Positions 37,242-48,399 of a DNA stretch of 64,000 bases are shown in pieces; position 1 is the first letter of the stretch, and each line of letters begins with the position of its first letter. Position numbers and translations under genes: made by a program. Under the pieces are notes generated by a model. That model did no database searches, was not told the DNA's origin, and saw nothing but the letters and a program-made list of their open reading frames with translations. This DNA comes from Kondoa malvinella (lineage: Eukaryota; Basidiomycota; Agaricostilbomycetes; Agaricostilbales; Kondoaceae). The stretch covers positions 2,890,331 through 2,954,330 of the forward strand of contig BCIM01000002.1 of NCBI GenBank assembly GCA_039545315.1. The letters run 5' to 3'.

Positions 37242-39513
37242 ATGAATCAACACCCTGCAGGGCAACCTCGACAAGCTCAGCAGCCACTAAAGCGCAAGAA
37301 GAAGCCTCCTGCGTGTGATAGATGCAAAGCAAAGCGTGTCCTATGTCACCCAAATCCTGGTAAATAGCTCTCTGAGATGCAAGAAGTAGGACGCTGAGCA
37401 AGCTCGACAGGCGGCTCATGTCCAAGGTGTATTGAGAATGGCGTCGTCTGTACCACTACACCTGTTGCTCGCAAGAATGCCAGCCGCAAGAGACAGAGAA
37501 CCTCTGAGCCTGAAGATGAGCTGACTGGCAATGCGACCACTTGCGCTGCTCCCATGCATGACCAAGCTTGGCAAGCGGATCAATATGTGCCTCAAGCTGG
37601 ATCCAGCAGCCAGCCTTTCACGGGGCCTGACCAATCTGCTATTCCTTCAATACCGATGCAAGATCAAATGGCTATAGCTACGCAACGGGACAGTCTAATC
37701 CATCATCTGCTCGATCGTATGTCTAATTACATGAACACAGCTAGCGCTAAGTTGTATAGCAGTATCGAAAGATCTTCCACCTCGAGTCTACTGTCCAATA
37801 TTGACCAATTCCCCTATATTTGGACCATATGCGCAATGGCTCCAGCATATTCGATACGGCTATCATCCTCCGCTACTAGCAGCTCTAGTCGCTTTCTCTT
37901 CCTGGTTCTCTTCTCATCCTGCTATATTAGGTCAAGGCGCTCGTTTACCGCCTTGCGCTACCCTGGCAGCGGATTATGTGACGAATCGAAGCATACTTTG
38001 TGTGGACCAAGCTACTATGGTCGATGCGGGTGTCAGAAGAGCGCAGCATTGTCAAGAGTTGTATGAGACTGCCAAAAAATTGGCGTGGCAAAGTGGTTGT
38101 TTGGCTGAACCGACTCGAGAAAACGCAGCAACCTGCTTTCTGCTGGATGCTATCGAGATCAGTATGCTCTGTTACGCTGTTTCATCTAATAGCGCTAATA
38201 TCGATCCAGCCTTTTTGAAGCGGACCAAGACGACCAAGATCCGACCGCATTTCAGTGCTTTCCTCACTATGCTCAGTGGCTTGGCAGAACAGCGTTCTAT
38301 AGCCCACCAGAGCATGATTGGTTTCTCCATGCACGAAGCACTCACTTCCTTTTCCCTCGGCACGACACCATGCCTGACTTCTATATTAGACAATATCCTC
38401 TCCGATGTCCAAATGCCCGCTGAACCATATGAAGCCTTGAAGAATGTAGTCGATCGGTTAGAAGGGACAGCACCGCATCGAATCAACTTTGAAGAGCTCG
38501 CTCAACCTCTAGGTTGGTACATTGAGCATGTCAAGTTTCTCGCTAGGCGGTATGGCCCAAAATTATTTGTCGGTGTGTTCCAACTCTTTGGCATGTTTGA
38601 CCAGATTCATTAAACCTTCTTGGAGCAGCAGCGCCTGCTTCCAAAGACGTAGCCTCTTTCCTGGCAAACATAGAAGACCTCTTTCGCTTTTCGCACATTA
38701 TCGACGGCAGACTCCAAGCTCGACCTGACCTAGTGCGCATGTTTGGTCGGATCAGCTTTATAGAACAGAATTCGCCGATATCCGATTTTCAATCTATCAT
38801 GCAAAGTAGTTTCAAGTTGCCTTTGGCTTCTTTCATGCTGTGAGTGGTACTTGATCGATCGTTTTTCGGTTGATATTGATTGCGTAAGTGCTCACAGACC
38901 TGTCTACGAATCTTTCTCTACAATGAGCACACGAGCGCGTCTGTCAAGTTCCAGTTCATCTGCTTCCGCTACGCCTCCAGCAGGAACACAAGAAGAAGAC
39001 CTACAAGAACATTTATCTCAATTAGCTGAACGTGCCCTAAAACTGCTATTGTCTTCGCTTGGGCAAATACCAATGATGGGCTATGTCGCTGCTTTACCTT
39101 TTACGCATCTGGATCGATGGGCGGATGTCATGATTACTTTGATCAAAAGACCACAATCGTACATTACCATCAGCGATATAGAGAGGTAAATTGACAACTG
39201 CATTCAATAGATTTGCGCTCATAATGTACTAGCATGCTTTCCTTCTTGACGGTATATGCTTTTTCTTTGCCGCTGGATCAGAATATTGTATCAGAGCTAC
39301 AAGCGCAACTCGAATGGCGCAAGATGCAATACGGAAATCATCATGTTCCCCGACCGAATCATGTAAGCATGGCTACTCCATTTTGGCCTAAAGCTAAGCA
39401 GCTTCGTGTTGGTATAGATCGTCTCGGTCGGTCCGTCACCACTACCTACAAATCCATCGACACCGAACGATTTCTGGAACGGCCTGAACGATTTTGGCCA
39501 AACTTTCAGCTAG
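37242..39513 (+). CDS. Zn2Cys6 transcription factor, tandem copy A
   Basis: 637 aa, eight exons: 37242-37359, 37411-37716, 37760-38161, 38210-38572, 38629-38839, 38898-39185, 39233-39362, 39418-39513. The N-terminal binuclear zinc cluster reads ACDRCKAKRVLCHP then CPRCIENGVVC, preceded by a basic KRKKKP stretch. The middle homology region is helical (PPRVYCPILTNSPIFGPYAQ, ILGQGARLPPCATLAADYV, AWQSGCLAEPTRENAATCFL), as in fungal regulators related to the AmyR/XlnR-like 'fungal_trans' fold. The C-terminus is short and acidic/aromatic (FWNGLNDFGQTFS). It is clearly paralogous along its whole length to the next gene. The intron at 38162-38209 is 48 nt, so retention would keep the frame. Target genes unknown. 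Confidence 0.9.
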
Positions 39514-39980
39514 ACCGGCCATGTTGCGGGTCAATGCGAACAAACACACAGCGATGACGATGGTCCAAATACTCTGTATGAAAAGACGCTGTCGGCATTC
39601 GCAAGACGGCTGATAAAGTCCAAGGTCGAACGAAGCTACCTGTTTCCAAGAAACTGCTCAAGTACAGCAGATAATGGTATGTGCACGTGTACAGATAGTC
39701 GAACGCGTTCCTCATCCGACTGGCGAATCATAGGTCACTTCATTGAAGCTGCTTCGCGTGAAGTTCTATCAGAGGCCAAGGCAGTGCACCCGGCAAAAAG
39801 GTCTCGCGAGCATTCAGGGCATTCCACATGATGCTGTAGACCTATAACGCGTAGTTCTAGCATATACCGATAAGATAGAGTTTGCCCTTATCAAGCTTAT
39901 CCCATTGAACCGGTCAATAATTGCTCGGATAGGGACGACCAAAATAAGGGATCCGCGGGAAGCCACGAGAGCTGGACAGC
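39514..39980. other. Intergenic between tandem paralogues
   Basis: 467 bp between copies A and B. No remnant gene recognised. Confidence 0.5.
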
Positions 39981-42418
39981 ATGTCTGAAGCGACCCAGCA
40001 GCCTCAGAAGCGCAAAAAGAAGCCTCCAGCTTGTGCGCTGCACGTCCAAGTACACGGAATTAATCTGACACCAATCTCGACATAGGCGATAGATGCAAGG
40101 TACATGCTCCTCTGTAGACCTTTGGGCCCGGTAGCTGACAGCTGAAGAAAGGCCAAACGTGTCTTGTGCCATCCGGTGCCAGGTAAGGTTGCTCACGCTT
40201 CCAGCATGAAACAAAGTCGATGCCTCTTCTGTGTTTAGGCGGGTCATGTCCACGCTGTGTCGAGAACGAAGTCATATGCACGACCACACCAGTGGTTCGC
40301 AAGCGGACTGCTGCACCTGCGAGCCGCAAGAAGCAGAAGACAGCTGAACCAGCAGACGAGCTCATTGGGCATGCTACTTCGTCTAGTCAACCGCCGCATT
40401 TCTTTGCTGTTGACACCAGCATTGTGGAGATACCCCAAGCCAGCACCAGCACTATCCCAATGGTTAGTCAGGACAGCCATAGCAACCTGGGCAATCCAAT
40501 TATGCCCTGCTTCGCACCTTCCATTACCGCTGGCGAGCAGCTTGCATTGGCTTGTCAAAGAGATAACCTCGTATCGCATCTACTAGAGTGTAAGTCTTTT
40601 CCTCTCCTGTGAGTTGATAGGGCTGACAGGACAGGTAGTAACGCTAGAACTACCACCGCGCGTCTACTGTGTTGTCCTAGGCGATCACCCTATTCTTGGT
40701 CCATATTCTCAATGGCTGCAGCATCTCCGCGGCGGCTATCATCCAGCTCTTCTTGCTGCTCTGGTTGCTTTAGCTTCATATACCTCGACCCATCCGACCA
40801 TCTTAGGTCAAGGACCCACATTACCAAGCGCAACATGTCTATCAGCCGATTACCAAATGAATCGAAAAGTGACATGCGTGGATCAATATACGTTGAGCGC
40901 AGCTAGTTCAAGACGGTCTTATGTCTGCCGGGACCTATATGAGACTGCCAAGAGGCTCTGCTGGGAGACTGGTGCTATGGCTGTTCCATCAAGGGAAAAC
41001 GCGGCAACTTGCTACTTGCTAGATTTGCTCGAGACAAGTATGTTGTCGCGCTCTTTGCTTTGCAATAGACTGATCGTCTGATAGCTTATATGAAGCGAAA
41101 CAAGTCTATGAAGACCAGACCGTACCACAATGCCTTTATCACTATGCTGGAAGGAGTCGCGGAAATCGAAGGCGGCCTAGCCTATCAAAAGATGATTGGT
41201 TTCTCCATGTTTGAAGCCATCACCAGTTTCTCGCTTGGTGTCAATCCCGGTCTGACAGCAATCCAAGACACGGCTTTGTCTGATATTAGCCTGGCGTATG
41301 GGCCAGTAGAGAAAGTGGAAGTCCTTGTTGACCGAATAGAAGAATTAGCAGCGGATCCAATAAACTACTCGGACTTTGCAGTCGCCTTGCGAGACTTTGT
41401 CGAGCAAATTAAGCGTCTTGCTAGGCATCACAGCATCAAGCTATTTCTCGGTGAGCTGTCAATCGCGCTCACATTGTGATCTCAATCTGACGAATATCCT
41501 ACTAGCTACACCGGCGAGCGACGAAGTGCACCAGTTCCTGGATGATATCGAGGGTATCTTTCGCATCTCGCACCACATCGCGCACTGTATGGAATCAAGA
41601 CCTGAGCTAGTGCGCCTGCTCGCTACTGCTAGTCCTATGGCCGACGTTCTTCACACGGAGAAGTATATTGTGCACATTATGCAGAGTAGCTTCCAGTTGC
41701 CTTTGGCGTCATTCCTTCTGTGAGTTACTGAAGTAAAGACAGAACCGCAGGGATTGATAAGCCTGCTTTCAGGCCCGTCTACGAATCCTTCTCTTCAAAT
41801 AATGCGCGACCTTCGGTGTCGGATATCAGCTCCAGTACCAGCTCATCATCATCCTCTCCAGCGGCAGAAGAGAATTTGCAAGATCGTTTGTGCCGCTTGA
41901 CGGAGCGCGCGCTGAAGCTGTTGGTGTCGACTTTGAGCAAGCTTCCGATGATTGGATACATTGCTTCGTTGCCTTTTGTTCACTTGGATCGATGGGCTGT
42001 TGTTATGACTACCTTGTATCGACGACCGCAGTCCAATATCACTGTTGGCGATATCGAAAAGTAAGTACCTCCGCCGATTAGTGTAATCCTTGGCTGATGA
42101 AGCGCGATAGTATGCTCGAGTACCTTACGGTCTATGCCTTCTCCTTGCCGGTAGATGAGCACATTTTAGCCCAGCTTCGAGCCGAACTAGATTGGCGCAA
42201 ACTACAAGACAGTATTTTTCAGCCAGTGCCTGCTTCGCTCAATTCCGTACGTCTGGAAACTTGTTCTCGAATCGCGCTGAAATAGTTGATAGATTTCGCC
42301 TTTTGGAACTCCACCAGCTGAGAATCAAGCAGCAACATTCGAGCCTTTGTTCGACCTTTCGGCTTCTGACTTTGACTTTGGCGCTGCTCTCAACTTTGGT
42401 CAAGACCTCGCTGTTTAG
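39981..42418 (+). CDS. Zn2Cys6 transcription factor, tandem copy B
   Basis: 658 aa, ten exons: 39981-40032, 40086-40099, 40152-40182, 40239-40589, 40639-41037, 41085-41450, 41506-41719, 41773-42060, 42111-42246, 42293-42418. The same architecture as copy A: zinc cluster ACDRCKAKRVLCHP plus CPRCVENEVIC, middle region (PPRVYCVVLGDHPILGPYSQ, ILGQGPTLPSATCLSADYQ), and C-terminus SASDFDFGAALNFGQDLAV, which extends copy A's shorter FGQ tail. Later intron positions match copy A, but the zinc cluster is split by two extra introns, leaving a 14-nt exon that encodes the DRCK loop. The pair arose by tandem duplication; the divergence indicates it is not recent. Confidence 0.9.
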
Positions 42419-42775
42419 AGAGTCTCGTGGTCGAGGGGATATGAGCAAGTCGTATGAATTGGATCCACCTCGGTATGTTTGTCCTACAGCTAATCCATTG
42501 CCGCTTAAGATTAGTATGATCAACAGTACTTCTTGGAGCTGCTGGCAGTCTGAAACTCGTCGATTGCATGACCTGCCAGAATCTCTCGCCCTCAACACAC
42601 TGCCATTCGAAGCGAGCTGGAAATATGTAAGCAGGGCTGTAACTGTATGATGCATGTGTACGAGTGAATATGGACACTAGAGTATATACAGCGCAATGAT
42701 ACGCTCGTGGCTTTGACAGCACTTCCAGTTGCCTTTTGTTGTTTTATACGCCGAGCCACGATCACCTCTGTCCAC
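42419..42775. other. Intergenic
   Basis: 357 bp before the forkhead gene. No gene supported. Confidence 0.5.
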
Positions 42776-44328
42776 ATGGATCAAGATGTCATGGCTAGCC
42801 TGCAGCATATGCTGTCCGCTGTGCCCGACTTGGTGCAGCACGATCAGCTCAACGAGGATTACGAGGATAGCGGAAACGAGACTGAAGAGGTCAACTCGCC
42901 TCAAGCGCTGCATGGCAATGACGAGCAGGACATACATATCCCTGTAGCCTCTACTTCCAAGCTACCTATGGCTGCGTCAACTGCTGTAACTGCCTATTCG
43001 CTGCAATTGCCTAGAGGAGCAGTTCCAACCATCCAACATTCTCTGCCAGCTCAAGCTGCTGCTGAACCTCTGAAGCCTGCCAAGGCCAGTCCAAAGGAAG
43101 CAAAAGGAGGCAAGGGGAAGGCGAAAGCGGAAACGCATCATGACAAGACCGTCCTGCTATCACAGCTCCATAATCCTCCGGCCGCAGCCAAACCAAATGT
43201 GCGTCTAAGACATTGTGAGCCGCATAGTATACTGAGTATCACAATGCAGTATCACTGGCGAACCATCATTCGAGCTACCATCATGGAACACCCTGATCGC
43301 CGAGCTCACTTTACCGAAATATGTGACGCGGTGTCAAAGAAGTTTGATTACTATGCAGAGAATGACGAGTCTTGGAAGGTATGTTATCTTGCAGGCCAGT
43401 AGAAGCCTACTTCTGACATAGTTTGAGCAGAATACTGTCAAGTCGAACCTGAATGACAAGCCTTGTTTCAAGAGGGATGATAACACGGATACTAAAGGAG
43501 GATACTGGACAGTTGATAATACTCCTGCCGCGGTGTCCAAGAAGAAGAAGTGAGTAATGCCTTTGTGAGGTACTTCAATCCGCTGATGTCCTTCGCAGAC
43601 CTGTCAAGAAAGCTGATCCTCCGAATACCAAGCCACAGACAAGTCAGAAGGAACAGCGCGCAGCTGAACTCAAGCTAGAAGAACAGAGACGCATCCAGTA
43701 TGAACAAGCGCGGACTCAGCAAGCGATGAACGCTAGCAAACTTATATTCTCTCCTATTCGACCTCCAGGCGCACCACATCCTATTCTTGATGCCAAATTC
43801 GCCCTAGCTTTTGATCGAGGCGTATCGAACCTCATCAAGAATGCTTTGCAAACCTTGTCCGGCCGACCTGCACCGACCAGACGACCATCCTCGAACCCAC
43901 CACAACCGTCTCCTCAGCCGAATACCACATTACTACCACACGAACTGAAACGCAAGCGATCATCCGCAGCAGAGACCTCACCATCATTGAAAGCTACCAA
44001 GGTGGATCACGTCGAGAACTCACCGTTACCGAAAGTACAAGATGTTCATCTCGCACCTCATCCGCAACCACCTCGACCAAGACCAAGACCAGTGTTCATA
44101 CCACCAGAAGCTATGCCGCTGGGACAAAAGATACATGATATCGTGAATGCGCCTATAGGTCGTTTAGTGCCCTTGCCGCAAGGAGCATTGGAAGGATTGA
44201 TGAAGGCCAAGAGACCGCAAGTGAATGGTCAGGCGCCTGGAATGAGGCCGAACGGTGCTGTGCCGTTTGCGAACCCTCGTCCGCCAGTTGGAGTGAAAGG
44301 GCCGACACAGTCAAATCCGGCTGGGTAA
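42776..44328 (+). CDS. Forkhead-domain transcription factor
   Basis: 466 aa, four exons: 42776-43198, 43250-43378, 43431-43549, 43599-44328. The forkhead (winged-helix) DNA-binding domain spans about residues 142-215 across three exons: YHWRTIIRATIMEHPDRRAH, FTEICDAVSKKFDYYAENDE, SWKNTVKSNLNDKPCFKRDD, TKGGYWTVD. Recognition-helix residues are diverged (SWKNTVKSNLN instead of the common WQNSIRHNLS), so specificity may differ. N-terminal acidic stretch (EDYEDSGNETEEVN), Lys-rich linkers on both sides and a Pro-rich C-terminus (RPRPVFIPPEAMPLG). It resembles fungal Fkh/Hcm1-type factors only in the domain. It is third in a transcription-factor run with the two Zn2Cys6 genes. Confidence 0.87.
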
Positions 44329-44609
44329 TTGTAGCATTGCGTCGGATGTATGTATTCGGTTGCAAATATAGGCGCTGCGCGCAGCAGAGTGTTAGCGTAT
44401 CTGTCTGTATAAGACTAGAGCGGATGAGTCATGACAAGCGGTGAAAGGTCAACAAAGTCAACTTTTTCAAGTCTTTGTCATTGGAAACGCGCACTAAAGG
44501 ATGACGAGAGTGAATATAGATATGCCGGTATAGTACAAACGAAGGTGGACCCGACTAGAAAGATATCGCCGATACTTAACACAACCACTTCCTGTCCTTT
44601 AAACCATCA

Positions 44610-46610
44610 TCATAGAAGTCCAGCAGCCATGAGTCTTGATTGGATGATGGTATCTTGTACTACGGTGAGGACTTTGCTGAGATGAGTTGTATCCGTAGCC
44701 ATGGTGAGATGAGTGTAGATGGTTTTGTCCTGCGACTGGAGTAAGGGCAAGCACATGATAGCGAGCAGCGGGAACGCTTACGGTGTTACGATGAAGTGAT
44801 TTGAACAAGGTGACCATGAATTTGGATGCCGAGTCACTGTACAGAAAACTGGTGTCAACAAAGCTGACAAACAGCAGAAAGACCACAAGAGGTACAAGTC
44901 GTTTGGGCCTTGGTATTCGGGCATGTAGTCCGATAAGGGTGCTCGTTGAAGCTTTTCCTCGAACTGCGGAGCACCAGTCAGCGACTGATTGGTATGTATG
45001 ACTCAAGACACAACCCACCAGATCAATCTTGTTCTGTAAGACATCCGTGATCATCAACGAAGCTCGCTTATAGTTGCCCAGCACCTACCAAAAAGACCAT
45101 GATGGTGGACTTGATGAACCATCTCGAGTTGACAACTGGCTCAAAAGCATCAGAATGGCGCGAATAGTGACTGAGAGAAAGAGGGCATACTAGAGTCGAA
45201 CAGGTTCATGCTTTCCGTCATTCGAGACACGTTCTCGTCTTCATACAGCTATACCACCAATCAGCTAAGTCTCAGAGATGCTTGACGCGAATATACCATT
45301 TGATCGTATTCACTACGCCGCAAGTTAGCTCGGTGTGAACGGCAACAAGGCACTGGACTTACGAGATAGCGACCAGGAACAATAGGACCTAGTCTCGCCA
45401 TCAGCCCGAGATCAAGCGCGGATCAAATTTCCTTACATTAACCTGTACCCGAAGAATGCCTTAACACTGCTTGACAGCAGAACAGAGCGACTTCACGTAC
45501 ATCCTCAAAGCAATGTATCCACTTCTTTCTCTCACTTCGCTGTCCACCCACTAGATAGATCGATCAACCATGCTTCCTCCTTTCTGGCACAGAAAAACAA
45601 ACGAACCATCAAACATCCTGAACGTATGACCTTTAACATGGAATTCAGATTGTTGAATACCAGTAGTCTTGACTCTAGATCTGAGGATATCTGAATCGTT
45701 TGGCGTGTAACCTGGAGCGGCCAGACGAGCAATGGCGTCGAAATAGTATTGAGCTGAATCGTTGAGCTGGAATTCGGATCGTCTGTAAAGGAATGAGCTA
45801 ATTAAAGGAGAAAAGAGGGAGAGGGACGGACCGAGAGACTGCTTGACGGACTGTTGGGTCTTGCCAGAGGTGCAACATTGCATCGGCAACTTTTGGGTTC
45901 TGTCGTGAGGCGGAAACCGTGTCAGACTCAGCCTGACATGTGCTCTGCCTCACTGACCATGTCTTCACCCTGATCGCACGGATCTTCAATATCGAGCAAA
46001 AGGTGTGCTTTACGTTGCGAGTCCTGGCTTTGCAGAGATAGCTCCAACTTTTCCAATGCGTTGCTGTAAGTCGCCTACCAGTTTAACAAATGAACGCAAA
46101 GCTAGTAGACCACTCACAGGACAGCTTGCATACTTTGCAACAAGTTGGAAAGCACTACTTCTTTATAGTCTGCTCGATCCTGTTTTCAAAGTCAGACTCA
46201 TGCTGTCCAGACTATCAAGATCAAGAAGACCGACGTTGTCCGAGTATGTGCCCTCGTGCATCAATCTACCCGAATGAGCATACCGTTCCAACTTCGACAT
46301 CGAACAGAACTTACCGCATTTGTTTGATAACCTGAGCCCTATAATCAGCTCTTGCCTTCCAAGACTTGATTAGGGACCTCACTGTAGACTTCCCTGATTC
46401 TCCAGCACCGAGCAGCAACATTTTGATGATCCTAGCTTCAGCTTGTTTGTCTGCACGCAATTGCTTATCGATAGAAGCCTGTGCCCGACTACTAATCTGG
46501 CTGCTTTGACTGAGCATACAAGCAAGGAAACATACATTCCTAGCTTTGGCAGTAGCATCAGAACCATTGACCGAACCCTCTTCTTGAGGTTTAGAACCGC
46601 CGCAACCCAT
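44610..46610 (-). CDS. Heterotrimeric G-protein alpha subunit, 18 exons
   Basis: 363 aa, the normal G-alpha length. Exons: 46610-46536, 46478-46383, 46331-46315, 46265-46235, 46179-46118, 46063-45958, 45899-45832, 45782-45607, 45550-45501, 45442-45437, 45388-45363, 45312-45297, 45248-45191, 45135-45089, 45033-45019, 44963-44896, 44836-44782, 44729-44610. N-terminal MGCGGSK is a myristoylation/palmitoylation site. G1 [12 protein letters not shown], switch [10 protein letters not shown], switch [21 protein letters not shown]4 NKIDL and G5 THLTMATDT are all present. Receptor-coupled GTPase at the plasma membrane, presumably in pheromone or nutrient signalling. The C-terminus ends SRLMAAGLL without the Cys ADP-ribosylated by pertussis toxin. 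Exon 45442-45437 is only 6 nt. Which fungal G-alpha group it belongs to is not clear by eye. Confidence 0.96.
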
Positions 46611-47158
46611 TTCTTCAGTCGTTCAAGTTTCAAAAGTGTGTGAGAGAGCGCGAGAGAAAGACGGCCGTTGAAGGATAGAGGTCCGAGAGAAGGAAATGAA
46701 CTAAGCGAGAGGAGGAAGGGAGAGCCGTGCGTGCAAAAAAGCCCACGACGTTTTTGCGGGGGTCTGTTAATTCGATAGATTCGGCAGAGTGTAATGCCAG
46801 CAGTCAAGGCCAAAGAGGAAGGAAGAAAGAGATTGAAGGGAGAGAGTGTAAGTGCAAAAAGGAAAGCAGGACTTGAGACGATTGCAGCGTGACATGATCT
46901 GGCGCTTGGACCCTCTCTTTTTCTTCTGCGCCGCTTGAGGCGTTTCATTGGCAGAAACCTTAGCTGCCAGTTACTCTGGCTCGGCCTAGATTACGGAATT
47001 GAATGCAGATGCGACATGGTGAGCATAGGTCAACGAACTTAACCCCCGACTTGAGCGTCAAAAATCGCCAGTGATATCGACCTGACCAGTAGATAGGATA
47101 TCACATGGCAGAGCATCACGATAATCCATCCCATATGTACCCCCGAGGCCTTTGCGCT
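46611..47158. promoter_or_regulatory. G-alpha promoter / leader, pyrimidine-rich on the coding strand
   Basis: 548 bp between the stop of BOS1 and the ATG of the G-alpha gene. About 46620-46930 is strongly purine-rich on the plus strand, so the G-alpha leader is CT-rich, a common feature of fungal core promoters and 5' UTRs. No TATA box is evident. Confidence 0.5.
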
Positions 47159-48271
47159 TCACCCGAAATACCTCAAAATGTAATAAAAACACACAAACGT
47201 CCCCACTGCACCCGAAAGCAACACAGCCATATCACCTTTACTCCTCCTCTCGATGAACGTAATGGTCGACCTAGACAACCCTAGCGTGTTGGCGACTGAC
47301 AACAACCTCCTTTGCGTCCCCTTGAGCACATCTCGTTGGGTATGCAAATTACCCAAAACAGCTTGGCCTTGGGCTATGTATTGGTCGAGCATGTTGTGGG
47401 TAGAATTGATAAAGGTGCTTTCGTCTAATGCGGCATTGGTTCGGGAAGTGAAGGCGCCTGAATCTCGTTTCCCATGTGCTTGAGGTCGGGAGGGTAACGT
47501 AAAGGGAGATTCGGCGGGTGGTAAGGTAGATGTAGGCCGTTGGGCATACCGCTGTCGTGATGAAGAAGGTGATGATATTGAAGATGTGGATGCTGTACTT
47601 AGGAGATTCGATCGGTCGGAAGCTGATTGCTGTACATCAAGTCGCATTTGTAAGAGTGAATTCCTCTACGGTGAAGCAAGGACGTACATGTGTAGCTCTT
47701 GTCTGTTTGGCCTTTTCGAATTGCTGTCGTAATCGAGCATAATCCTCTTTGAACTTTTGAACTCGTCTGTCGAATCATGATATCAGACTTCATTCAGATG
47801 CGGTCACTCGACAGCTGTAGATATAAAGAGATAGAGCGATGAGCACTTTCAGGCTTATCAAAGCATGCAAACAGCATTGCCAATGCTTCGCGGACACGTC
47901 TCGTCATGGCTTGATGCATACCTCTGGACAGCTCCTCGAGGACAGAGCGTAGCAGAGTAAACGCATGTAAGGTGTAGAAGCAAGAGGAGACAGAGAGAGC
48001 GAGACACAGCCAGAGCGGAACAGGATGAGAGAACTAACGTCTGAGCCTTTACCCTCTTTTCTTCAACCAATTCGTTCCTACTCATGTTCTCATAATCATC
48101 AATAGTCCTCTGTAACCCTTGCAAGGAGACGACAATTTGTCCATTAAGGGCAGCAGGATCAACGCGTTCTTGGGTTAAAGAGCTTTCATCGTCTTCTGGT
48201 GTTGCGTAGGTCGTCAGGTCTGTGGTGAGAGCACTGATCTGTCTCTGGCCGATTAGGTATAAGGCTTGCAT
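47159..48271 (-). CDS. BOS1: v-SNARE Bos1 (membrin/GOSR2-like)
   Basis: 260 aa, exons 48271-48039, 47766-47688, 47629-47159. ER-Golgi Qb-SNARE. The N-terminus MQALYLIGQRQISALTTDL and the NGQIVVSLQGLQRTIDDYEN block match the Bos1 N-terminal domain. A Ser/Pro-rich linker follows, then the SNARE helix NSTHNMLDQYIAQGQAVLGN with LHTQRDVLKGTQRRLLSVAN and zero-layer Gln in the expected area. LGLSRSTITFIERRSKGD and a C-terminal transmembrane anchor (MAVLLSGAVGTFVCFYYILR) complete it. The first intron (47767-48038) is 272 nt, five times the local norm. Complete. Confidence 0.93.
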
Positions 48272-48399
48272 GGCCGCAGCGGGAGAGTGAGAGGGTATCT
48301 TGGTCGTGCGACAAGAAATAATTGGCATCGAAATGAGAATGTTACAATGTATACAATGAAATGACAGTCCGTGAACAGATGTACTTCACCTTGATAAAT

